A DNA stretch of 5,893 nt from a bacterium HR39 (GTDB lineage Bacteria > Pseudomonadota > Alphaproteobacteria > Geminicoccales > Geminicoccaceae). Shown in pieces: positions 1 through 5,469 of the stretch; position 1 is the stretch's first letter; each line of letters starts with the position of its first letter. The translations under genes and the position numbers were made by a program. Where the stretch lies: contig BEIP01000108.1 in assembly GCA_002898955.1 (NCBI GenBank), positions 1 to 5,893 on the forward strand. Reading direction: 5' to 3'. The notes beneath the pieces were generated by a model. It made no database searches. It was not told where the DNA came from and saw only the letters and a list, made by a program, of their open reading frames with translations.

Positions 1-1
1 C

Positions 2-457
2 ACCGTGGCGGCGGGAGAGACCCTGCGCCTCGATCTCGGCGGGCGGACGGTGGAGATCCGTGGCTGGCCGAGCGCCCACACCGACACGGACCTCACCGTC
101 TACGACCCGACGACCCGCACGCTGATCGCGGGCGATCTGCTGTTCGTCGAGCGGCTGCCGGTGGTGGACGGGAGTCTCCGCGGCTGGCTGCAGGTGATGG
201 ACGCCCTGACCGAGATCCCGGCGGTTCTGGCGGTGCCCGGTCACGGCCCCGCGAGCGTGCCGTTCCCGGCTGCGCTGGAGCCGCAGCGGCGCTATCTCGT
301 GGAGCTGCGCGACGCGGTGCGGGCGCTCGTGCGCGAGGGCGTGCCGCTGTCGCGGGCACCGGCGCTGGTCCCGCCGCCGCAGGGCTGGCTGCTGGTGGAG
401 CCCAATCACGGCCGCAACGTGACGGCCGCCTACGCCGAGCTCGAATGGGAGGACTGA
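2..457 (+). CDS. MBL-fold zinc hydrolase, quinoprotein relay type (3' part)
   Basis: This is the C-terminal half of a metallo-beta-lactamase-fold hydrolase; the 5' end lies outside the window and the frame is open from base 2. Numbering from the GTG at position 5, the visible motifs are SAHTDTDL with His25, the AGDLLF metal-ligand motif with Asp44, and VPGHGP with His80. The HxHxDH motif must lie upstream, so the GTG at 5 is not taken as the start. The C-terminal NVTAAYAELEWED resembles, from memory, the SoxH-related 'quinoprotein relay system zinc metallohydrolase' families found beside PQQ alcohol dehydrogenase genes. The substrate is unknown, and location cannot be judged without the N-terminus. 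The stop is 3 bp before the SoxYZ-like gene, whose ribosome binding site sits inside this gene's end, so the two are probably translationally coupled. The fold is near certain; the subfamily rests on context. Confidence 0.88.
   Translation, partial: TVAAGETLRLDLGGRTVEIRGWPSAHTDTDLTVYDPTTRTLIAGDLLFVERLPVVDGSLRGWLQVMDALTEIPAVLAVPGHGPASVPFPAALEPQRRYLVELRDAVRALVREGVPLSRAPALVPPPQGWLLVEPNHGRNVTAAYAELEWED
447..452 (+). promoter_or_regulatory. Ribosome binding site of the SoxYZ-like gene
   Basis: GGGAGG ends 8 nt before the ATG at 461. It supports that start over the second in-frame ATG at 473, and it lies inside the coding end of the hydrolase gene. Confidence 0.75.
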
Positions 458-460
458 ACG

Positions 461-1282
461 ATGACGTTGACGATGCGCGCTCTGGCATCCCTCGCCGGCA
501 CGGCGCTGGTGCTGGCAGTCGCTGCGGCCACGGCCGGCGAGCCGTCCCGCTGGGACGAGATCCGCGAGATGCTGTTCGAGGGCCGCACCCTCGAAGATGC
601 CGGCGGCCTCCTCGAACTGGAGGCGCCGCAGCGCGCGCTCGATGCGGCCCTGGTGCCGGTGCGCGTGCGGGCCGCCGAAGGCGTGCAGGTGCGCACCTTC
701 TGGCTGGTGATCGACGAGAATCCCGCACCGCTCGCCGCCGTCGTCCACCTGGATCCCGCGAAGGTGGTGCCGGACATCGAGACCCGCGTGCGGGTCAACG
801 CCTACACCCCCTTCCACGCCGTCGCCGAGACGGCCGACGGCGGGCTGCTGGTGGCCGAGCGCTTCGTCAAGGCGGCAGGCGGCTGCTCGGCGCCGGGCAC
901 GCGCGATCCCAAGGAGGCGCTGGCGCGGGTCGGGCGCATGAAGCTGCGGGCTGCGGGCCCGGTCGAGCCCGGAAAACCCGCCACCTTCACCCTCAAGATC
1001 GCCCATCCCAACTACACCGGCCTGCAGATCGACCAGCTCACCCGCCAGTGGATCCCGCCGGACTATGTGACCAGGGTGACGGTGCGGGTCGGCGGCGAGC
1101 CGGTGCTGGTGATCGACGGCGACATCTCCATCTCCGAGGACCCCACCTTCACCTTCACCCTGCGCGAGGCCCCGGCCGGCGAGATCCGGGTGGAGGTGGA
1201 GGACAGCTCGGGGCGCCGCTTCGCCGAGGACTTCCGGCCGGCCGCGGCCGAAGCGGAGAGGGCGGCGCAGAGTCATTCGTGA
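461..1282 (+). CDS. Fused SoxYZ-like carrier protein, quinoprotein-associated
   Basis: This is a 273-residue exported protein fusing a SoxY-like and a SoxZ-like domain. In thiosulfate oxidation SoxY carries the sulfur substrate on a Cys in a GGC-type C-terminal arm and SoxZ is its partner. Residues 1-25 form a signal peptide with probable cleavage after ATA. Residues about 30-137 are the SoxY-like part. The carrier motif AGGCSAPG has Cys142, the only cysteine in the protein. Residues about 155-260 are the SoxZ-like part, including HPNYTG at 182-187 and a beta-rich segment ending near 234. From memory, this architecture matches the fused SoxYZ-like family found with PQQ dehydrogenases rather than with the sox operon. 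A mobile thiol carrier or redox arm is plausible, but the cargo is unknown. The gene follows the MBL hydrolase by 3 bp, and a promoter-like palindromic region follows it. The stop overlaps the first bases of that palindrome. Confidence 0.88.
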   Translation: MTLTMRALASLAGTALVLAVAAATAGEPSRWDEIREMLFEGRTLEDAGGLLELEAPQRALDAALVPVRVRAAEGVQVRTFWLVIDENPAPLAAVVHLDPAKVVPDIETRVRVNAYTPFHAVAETADGGLLVAERFVKAAGGCSAPGTRDPKEALARVGRMKLRAAGPVEPGKPATFTLKIAHPNYTGLQIDQLTRQWIPPDYVTRVTVRVGGEPVLVIDGDISISEDPTFTFTLREAPAGEIRVEVEDSSGRRFAEDFRPAAAEAERAAQSHS

Positions 1283-1305
1283 AGCTTGACGTCCGTCATA
1301 AGCTT
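1282..1305 (+). promoter_or_regulatory. Imperfect inverted repeat, possible operator or hairpin
   Basis: The arms are AAGCT (1282-1286) plus TGACG (1287-1291), then TC, then CGTCA (1294-1298) and AGCTT (1301-1305), with TA bulged on the right side. The inner 5-bp arms are perfect. AAGCTTG also occurs as a direct repeat at 1282 and 1300. The element overlaps the candidate -35 box of the next gene, as an operator would. No T-run follows, so it does not look like a classical terminator. Confidence 0.45.
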
Positions 1306-1314
1306 GGTTATATG
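1286..1314 (+). promoter_or_regulatory. Candidate sigma-70-type promoter for the beta-propeller gene
   Basis: TTGACG (1286-1291, 5 of 6 against TTGACA) and TATATG (1309-1314, 4 of 6 against TATAAT) are separated by exactly 17 bp. This is one of the few AT-richer stretches in the first 4 kb and lies 30 bp before the ATG at 1344. It would let the last three genes be expressed apart from the hydrolase and SoxYZ genes. Confidence 0.5.
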
Positions 1315-1329
1315 GCGGCTGCGCGATCA

Positions 1330-1335
1330 GGGAGG
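1330..1335 (+). promoter_or_regulatory. Ribosome binding site of the beta-propeller gene
   Basis: GGGAGG ends 8 nt before the ATG at 1344, which fixes that start and gives a complete signal peptide. Confidence 0.75.
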
Positions 1336-1343
1336 CGCAAACC

Positions 1344-2324
1344 ATGATTCCACGTGCGGCGCCTGTGCTGGCGGCGCTGCTCCTCGCGGTGCCGCAGGCG
1401 GTGCAGGCCGGGGCGCAGGGGCTCGTCTACGTCTCCAACGAGAAGAGCGACAACATCACCGTCCTCGATCCCGCGCAGGACCACCGGGTCGTGGCGACGA
1501 TTCCCACCTGCGGCCGTCCGCGTGACATGGAGTGGGACCCGGAGAAGCGCTTCATCTACGTCGCCTGTGCCGACGACAACGAGATCGGCATCGTCGACGT
1601 GGAGAAGATGGAGCAGGTCGACGCCATTCCCTACATCGAGGAGCCCGAGGCCTTCGAGTTCGACCACGCCTTCCGCCGGCTGTTCGTCTCCAACGAGGAG
1701 GACGCGGCGCTGTCCGTGGTCGATCTGGAAACGCGCGAGGTGATCGCCTGGGTGGAGGTGGGCGAGGAACCGGAAGGCGTGCTGGTGACGCCGGACGACC
1801 GGCAGATCTGGGTCACTTCCGAGGCGGCCAATCTCGTCCACGTCATCGACGGTGAGACGTACGAGGTCATCGCCGACATCCCGGTGGGAACCCGCCCGCG
1901 GCGCTTCGCCATGACCCCGGACGGAAGGGAGGTCTGGGTATCCTGCGAGCTCGCCGGCAGGGTCGACATCATCGACACCGAGACCCTGACGGTGAAGGAG
2001 TCCATCTCCTTCCTGCCGCGCGGCTTCCGCCCCGAGCAGGTCACGCCGGTGGATGTCCTCATCACGAAGGACGGCAGCCGCGCCTACGTGGCGCTGGGCC
2101 GCGCCAACCACGTGGCGGTGGTGGACGTGAAGAGCCGCGAGATCCTGAAGTACATCCTCACCGGCAACCGCGTGTGGGGCCTCACCCTGACGAAGGACGA
2201 GACGGTCCTCTACGCCGCCAACGGGCTCTCCGACGACGTCTCCATCATCGACACGGCGACGCTCACCAACGTCAAGTCGGTGCCCGTCGGCCAGATCCCC
2301 TACAAGGTGCTGATCCGGGAGTAG
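1344..2324 (+). CDS. PQQ-dependent catabolism-associated YVTN beta-propeller protein
   Basis: This 326-residue periplasmic protein has a signal peptide at about 1-22 (cleavage after VQA) followed by seven YVTN-like blades. The blade signatures start near residues 29 (YVSNEKSDNITVLD), 72 (YVACADDNEIGIVD), 114, 156, 198, 248 and 290. The spacing is 42-43 residues except for 50 between the fifth and sixth. Seven blades would give a complete closed propeller, so the gene looks intact. It matches, from memory, the YVTN-family propeller that accompanies PQQ-dependent alcohol dehydrogenases together with a dedicated substrate-binding protein, which is the next gene here, 4 bp away. No PQQ-ligand or heme motif (CxxCH) is present, so a scaffold, chaperone or protein-interaction role is more likely than catalysis. 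The molecular function is unknown. Its own promoter may lie in the preceding 61-bp gap. Confidence 0.92.
   Translation: MIPRAAPVLAALLLAVPQAVQAGAQGLVYVSNEKSDNITVLDPAQDHRVVATIPTCGRPRDMEWDPEKRFIYVACADDNEIGIVDVEKMEQVDAIPYIEEPEAFEFDHAFRRLFVSNEEDAALSVVDLETREVIAWVEVGEEPEGVLVTPDDRQIWVTSEAANLVHVIDGETYEVIADIPVGTRPRRFAMTPDGREVWVSCELAGRVDIIDTETLTVKESISFLPRGFRPEQVTPVDVLITKDGSRAYVALGRANHVAVVDVKSREILKYILTGNRVWGLTLTKDETVLYAANGLSDDVSIIDTATLTNVKSVPVGQIPYKVLIRE
2317..2321 (+). promoter_or_regulatory. Ribosome binding site deciding the GTG start at 2329
   Basis: GGGAG ends 7 nt before the GTG and overlaps the last codons of the propeller gene. It supports a GTG start that yields a full signal peptide. Confidence 0.65.
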
Positions 2325-2328
2325 GACC

Positions 2329-3552
2329 GTGCGCCCGTTCCGCCTCCTCGTCCTCCTCCCGCTGTTCGCCGCCCTGACCTGGACGGCGGACCTGCGGGCC
2401 CAGCGTGCGCAGCCGCCGCGTCCCACCGTCACCGTCGCCTTTCTGGGCCTCGGGGACGACCCGCGCTGGCAGCGCTGGGAGACCTACGCCAATCTTGAGC
2501 TGCGCGAGGCGATGGATCCGGCCGACGGCGCGCGGGTGGCCATGCGCGATGCCCGCATCGTCGGCCGCGTGCTGGGGGTGGACTTCGACCTCGAGGTGCG
2601 CCGTGCGAAGGATCTCGAAGCCCTGCGCGGCGCCTTCGAGGAGCTGGCGGCGTCCGGCGTCCGGTACTTCCTCGTGGACCTCGACGGCCCGGATCTGGCC
2701 GCCTTCGTCGCGCCCTACCGCGACCGCGAGGTGCTGTTCTTCAACGTCTCGGCCTACGACGACGAGCTGCGTGGCGAGAAGTGCCAGGCCAATCTGCTGC
2801 ACACCATCCCGAGCCTGCGCATGCTGGCCGACGGGCTCTCCCAGTACCTCGCCCACCAGGGCTGGCACCGCATCCTCGTGCTGCAGGGGCCCGATCCGGA
2901 GGATGCGGAGATCGCGCAAGTGTTCGCCGTCTCGGCGCGCCGCTTCGGCAACCGGGTGGTGGAGGTGCGCCAGTTCCTGCCGACCCACGATCCCCGCAGC
3001 CGCGAGCAGAACAACGTGCGGCTGCTCACCACCGGCGTCGACTACGACGTGGTCTTCGTCGCCGATCACCGCGGCGAGTTCGGCCGGCGCGTCCCCTACG
3101 CCACGGTGCTGGCCCGGCCGGTGATCAGCATGACGGAGCACGGACCGACCATCGGGCTGCAGCCATCGGCCTGGCACTGGGCGTCCGAGCGCTTCGGCTC
3201 GCCGCAGCTCAACCAGCGCTTCGAGCGGCAGGTGGACCACCGCCGGCGCATGCGCGATGCCGACTTCGCCGCCTGGGCGGCGGTGCGCCAGCTCCTCGAG
3301 GCGATGATGAAGGCGAAGTCCGCGGACTTCGCGGCGGTGCGCGATGCGCTGCTCGCGCCGGATGCCCGCCTCGACGTCTACAAGGGCGTGCCGGCGAGCT
3401 TCCGTCCGTGGGACCGGCAGATGCGCCAGCCGATCGTGCTGCACACCCACAACGCGGTGATCGACTACGCGCCGCTGCCGCAGTTCCTCCACCAGTTCAA
3501 CGTGCTCGACACGCTGGGCGTGGACGAGCCGGACACTGCCTGCCGTCTCTGA
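2329..3552 (+). CDS. ABC-type substrate-binding protein, PQQ alcohol dehydrogenase system
   Basis: This 407-residue exported protein starts at a GTG. The signal peptide is about 1-24 (RLLVLLPLFAALTWTA core, cleavage after LRA), with no lipobox Cys. The mature part resembles branched-chain-amino-acid-type periplasmic binding proteins. A first lobe runs from VTVAFLGLGDD (34-44) through FFNVSAYDDELRG (137-149) to NLLHTIPSLRMLADGLSQYL (155-174). A second lobe begins at WHRILVLQGPD (179-189) and includes YDVVFVADHRGEFG (239-252). The C-terminal end FNVLDTLGVDEPDTACRL is, from memory, characteristic of the substrate-binding family tied to PQQ-dependent alcohol dehydrogenases. The ligand is unknown. 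The two cysteines of the mature protein, 152 and 405, could pair. The partner ATPase and permease genes often found next to this family do not follow here; a cupredoxin-like gene does. It probably shares a transcript with the propeller gene. Confidence 0.9.
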   Translation: MRPFRLLVLLPLFAALTWTADLRAQRAQPPRPTVTVAFLGLGDDPRWQRWETYANLELREAMDPADGARVAMRDARIVGRVLGVDFDLEVRRAKDLEALRGAFEELAASGVRYFLVDLDGPDLAAFVAPYRDREVLFFNVSAYDDELRGEKCQANLLHTIPSLRMLADGLSQYLAHQGWHRILVLQGPDPEDAEIAQVFAVSARRFGNRVVEVRQFLPTHDPRSREQNNVRLLTTGVDYDVVFVADHRGEFGRRVPYATVLARPVISMTEHGPTIGLQPSAWHWASERFGSPQLNQRFERQVDHRRRMRDADFAAWAAVRQLLEAMMKAKSADFAAVRDALLAPDARLDVYKGVPASFRPWDRQMRQPIVLHTHNAVIDYAPLPQFLHQFNVLDTLGVDEPDTACRL

Positions 3553-3560
3553 ACCGCGAA

Positions 3561-3567
3561 AGGGAGG
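3561..3567 (+). promoter_or_regulatory. Ribosome binding site of the cupredoxin-like gene
   Basis: AGGGAGG ends 6 nt before the ATG at 3574 and lies in the 21-bp gap after the binding-protein gene. Confidence 0.75.
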
Positions 3568-3573
3568 CTTCCG

Positions 3574-4011
3574 ATGCGGACCGTACGCCTGCTCTGCGGC
3601 CTGCTGGCCGCTGCCGGACTCGCCGGCACGGCGGCCGATGCCGACGCCCGCGGCTATCTCGGCGCCCGGGCGGAGGAACTGCCGCCGCTTCGCATCGGCA
3701 TCGGCGAGGACGGCTACGGCATGGAGCCGAAGGAGTACCGCCTCGAGACCGGAAGGGGCTACGTCCTCACGGTCCGGTCCACCGGCCTCGTCGAGTGCGA
3801 ACTGGTCATGCGCGAGTTCCTCGACAACGTGTGGATCCGCCAGCTCCAGGCCGGCGAGGTGGAGTTCAGGGTCCCGACCGTCTCCGCGATCGGGCTCGAC
3901 GACGAGGGCGAGTTCAGCCTGACCTTCGTCCCGATCCGACCCGGCCGCTACGAGTGGGCCTGCGAGGGTCTCGAGCATCAGGGGCTGGTGGGCACGTTCG
4001 TCGTCGAGTGA
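3574..4011 (+). CDS. Small periplasmic cupredoxin-like protein
   Basis: This is a 145-residue exported protein with a signal peptide at about 1-25 (cleavage after ADA). Its mature domain of about 120 residues is beta-rich and ends like a cupredoxin: PIRPGRYEWACEGLEHQGLVGTFVVE (split here as PIRPGRYEWAC, EGLEHQGL, VGTFVVE). Cys130 and His135 fit the C-terminal copper-ligand loop. The usual axial Met is Leu138, and the expected upstream His aligns by eye with Cys75 in VECELVM. The type 1 copper site is therefore incomplete, or the metal is bound differently, or the two cysteines form a disulfide. As the last gene of the cassette, it could be a small electron carrier or a metal-handling or structural partner for the quinoprotein pathway. 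The fold assignment is moderately secure; copper binding is not. A noncoding region follows. Confidence 0.75.
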   Translation: MRTVRLLCGLLAAAGLAGTAADADARGYLGARAEELPPLRIGIGEDGYGMEPKEYRLETGRGYVLTVRSTGLVECELVMREFLDNVWIRQLQAGEVEFRVPTVSAIGLDDEGEFSLTFVPIRPGRYEWACEGLEHQGLVGTFVVE

Positions 4012-4192
4012 GCCGACCGCACTCCACCATCACCGGCCCACCCGCCGCCCCCGACCACAGGTTCCCGGCCGGCCCGGCCGTCCGCCCTCCGCCCGTCGCG
4101 CCGCGCACGCCCGTCTGCGCCGTTCCCGCGGGCGGTGGGACGGACCGGCGGCGTCGGACCTCCCTGCTCGCGACCCGTCCCGCCGCACCACT

Positions 4193-4227
4193 CCCGCCTT
4201 TGCGGACGGTCGTCCGGCGGAGGCGGG
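4193..4227. other. Stem-loop in the intergenic region
   Basis: The outer stem CCCGCCT (4193-4199) pairs with AGGCGGG (4221-4227). After an internal loop of 3 and 4 nt, CGGAC (4203-4207) pairs with GTCCG (4212-4216) around a GGTC tetraloop. It lies about 180 bp past the cassette. It has no T-run, so it could be a processing or Rho-associated end structure, or chance pairing in GC-rich DNA. Confidence 0.35.
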
Positions 4228-4562
4228 CCGGGTCCGCGGGGCCGGCCCCGACCGGCGGGCCGATCCGGTCGGCGGCGGGCGGGCGCGACCGCCGTGCGGG
4301 GCATCCGCCCGCGGACGGACCGCTTCCGGCCGGGGGGCCGGCACGGACCGCCCTGCCGGCGCGGAGTGCCGCCACCTGGAACGGACCGGCCCTCCATCCC
4401 GGCATCGGGCGGAGACGGGGACCGGCTTCACGGCGAGGGCCACGGCGTCGCGAAAGCGCCCCTCGACCGTGCCGGCCACCCGCTTCCGCCGGTCGCCGGC
4501 CCACGCCGGTCCACCGGCCCGAGAGCGGATCGCGATGCCGGTCTCCCGCGACCGGGCGTGAA

Positions 4563-4577
4563 CCGGCAGCCTGCCGG
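4563..4577. repeat. Short perfect inverted repeat
   Basis: CCGGCAG and CTGCCGG flank a single central C. A protein-binding palindrome or a tiny hairpin is possible. In this CCGG-rich stretch chance is also plausible. Confidence 0.35.
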
Positions 4578-4732
4578 CCCAAGGAGCGCTCTCGACCACC
4601 GGACGCTTCCCGCGGCCACGGCTCCCGGTAGGACGCTCCGCTTGCGCAGGCGCCGCATCCGGTCGCGGGCGTGCGACGCTGCGGTCCGTCCCGTCCGTCC
4701 GCCCGATCGCCGCCTCCGGGCCTGGCATCACC

Positions 4733-4759
4733 CGACCCGGCGCCTCGCGACCCGGCGCC
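4733..4759. repeat. 12-bp direct repeat, 15-bp period
   Basis: CGACCCGGCGCC occurs at 4733-4744 and again at 4748-4759, separated by TCG. Two exact 12-bp copies so close together suggest a local duplication or paired binding sites. Confidence 0.6.
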
Positions 4760-4812
4760 ACCCGACGACGCCGCGACGGCGCGCGTGGCCCGCGGTGGAG
4801 AGGAACCCGGTC

Positions 4813-4826
4813 CCGCCAGTAGGCGG
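4813..4826 (-). terminator. Possible hairpin terminator of the Sel1 gene
   Basis: CCGCC (4813-4817) pairs with GGCGG (4822-4826) around a 4-nt loop, about 20 bp past the Sel1 stop on the - strand. The stem is short and no T-run follows on that strand, so this is only a weak candidate. Confidence 0.25.
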
Positions 4827-4845
4827 AGGTCGGGCGCGCGGCATC

Positions 4846-5232
4846 TCAGGCCCGCTTCAGCTGGCTCTGGCGCAGGCGCCGCTCCGCCTCGCGCAGCTGC
4901 ACGGGGGTCATGGCGCGGCGGATCTTCGCCATCAGGTCGCGGGCGAGCGGATCACCCTCCTCCGCAGCTTGCGCGCACATCACGTAGGCCAGCACCGGAT
5001 CCCGGCGCACGCCGCGGCCGGTGAAGTGCATGTAGGCGAGGCTCGTGCGGGCGCGGGCGTGGCCCCGCCGCGCCGCCTGATGGAACCACCGGGCGGCCAG
5101 GACGTCGTCCTTAGGCACACCCTTGCCCTGGGCGTAGGCGATGGCCAGCAGGAACATGGACTCGGCGTGCCCGTCCTCGGCGGCGAGCTTGAGGGCCTCG
5201 ATGCGCCGGCGCAGGGCGTCCTCGCTGCTCAT
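4846..5232 (-). CDS. Small Sel1-repeat (TPR-like) protein
   Basis: The gene encodes 128 residues when started at the ATG at 5232. Sel1 repeats are helical-pair repeats that mediate protein-protein contacts. Two full repeats are visible: HAESMFLLAIAYAQGKGV onward (about 22-57) and HARARTSLAYMHFTGRGV onward (about 58-93), each with the A-x-Y-x-G-x-GV pattern. A C-terminal helix KIRRAMTPVQLREAERRL (103-120) is typical of the end of such proteins. There is no signal peptide, so the protein is probably cytoplasmic. An in-frame GTG at 5268 would add 12 residues of unconvincing sequence without a ribosome binding site, whereas GGGA lies 6 nt before the ATG. Its partner is unknown. The gene faces the PQQ cassette and diverges from the membrane-protein gene, so I see no reason to link it to either. 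Confidence 0.88.
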   Translation of the reverse strand: MSSEDALRRRIEALKLAAEDGHAESMFLLAIAYAQGKGVPKDDVLAARWFHQAARRGHARARTSLAYMHFTGRGVRRDPVLAYVMCAQAAEEGDPLARDLMAKIRRAMTPVQLREAERRLRQSQLKRA

Positions 5233-5322
5233 CTCCGTTCCCGCACGAGTGGATCCGGGGGTGCGCACCCACAGTAACCGTTAGTCGTTGTCCAAAGGTT
5301 AACGCCGGACCCGATCTCACGG

Positions 5323-5340
5323 GATTTCGAGCGATTTCGA
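5323..5340. repeat. Tandem GATTTCGA direct repeat, possible regulator site
   Basis: GATTTCGA occurs at 5323-5330 and 5333-5340, so the repeats start 10 bp apart, one DNA turn. It lies in the less GC-rich divergent intergenic region, upstream of both flanking genes. Direct half-sites with this period are typical of OmpR/PhoB-type response regulators. The assignment to any family is inference. Confidence 0.45.
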
Positions 5341-5352
5341 TACGACCGGCCA

Positions 5353-5381
5353 TTGCGGGCCGTACGTGGTGGACGTAGCCT
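5353..5381 (+). promoter_or_regulatory. Weak candidate promoter for the membrane-protein gene
   Basis: TTGCGG (5353-5358) and TAGCCT (5376-5381) are 17 bp apart. Only three bases of each box match the sigma-70 consensus, though they include the most conserved ones (TTG, and TA with the final T). It lies about 90 bp before the ATG. Confidence 0.25.
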
Positions 5382-5457
5382 TTACCTTGCGGACCGGCGT
5401 GGGCGCCGGTACCGTGGGACGGAGGGACCGTCTGGCGCGACGGGTCCACCGTTTCGC

Positions 5458-5463
5458 GGAGAG
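5458..5463 (+). promoter_or_regulatory. Ribosome binding site of the membrane-protein gene
   Basis: GGAGAG ends 6 nt before the ATG at 5470 and supports that start. Confidence 0.65.
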
Positions 5464-5469
5464 AACGCC

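Larger units (their letters stand above)
4012..4845. other. Long GC-rich intergenic region without a supported gene
   Basis: About 830 bp separate the PQQ cassette from the convergently oriented Sel1 gene. Several long open frames cross it on both strands, but their products are Arg/Pro/Gly/Ala-rich, lack hydrophobic-core patterns and recognisable motifs, and have no convincing ribosome binding sites. I treat them as effects of base composition. The region is dense in CCGG words: ACCGGC or its complement GCCGGT occurs ten times by my count (4032, 4144, 4251, 4385, 4421, 4488, 4505, 4513, 4537, 4562). It also holds small hairpins and a 12-bp direct repeat. It could contain terminators, a decayed gene or an unrecognised RNA. 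No T-run terminator is visible. Confidence 0.6.

Noticed and set aside
1308..2432. 374-codon - strand open frame opposite the propeller gene
   Set aside because: Its repetitive His/Asp/Val-rich product mirrors the repeated blades on the + strand, so it is not an independent gene.
2272..3978. 568-codon - strand open frame opposite the binding-protein gene
   Set aside because: It is antisense to a well-supported exported protein family and spans three genes. It is a shadow of GC-rich codon use.
4030..4761. Long - strand open frame of 243 codons in the intergenic region
   Set aside because: The product is Arg/Pro/Gly/Ala-rich with no domain, no clear ribosome binding site and overlapping open frames in several other phases, as expected from extreme GC content.
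5233..5268. Longer Sel1 protein starting at GTG 5268
   Set aside because: It has no ribosome binding site and adds a 12-residue extension unlike the family; the ATG at 5232 is better placed.
5288..5302. CtrA-like site TTGT-N7-TTAA upstream of the Sel1 and membrane-protein genes
   Set aside because: Seven of eight consensus bases match, but the lineage is unproven and a single such match is weak evidence.
5275..5303. TAACC (5275-5279) and GGTTA (5297-5301) inverted arms
   Set aside because: The arms are only 5 bp with a 17-bp loop and nothing recognisable attached, so chance is likely.
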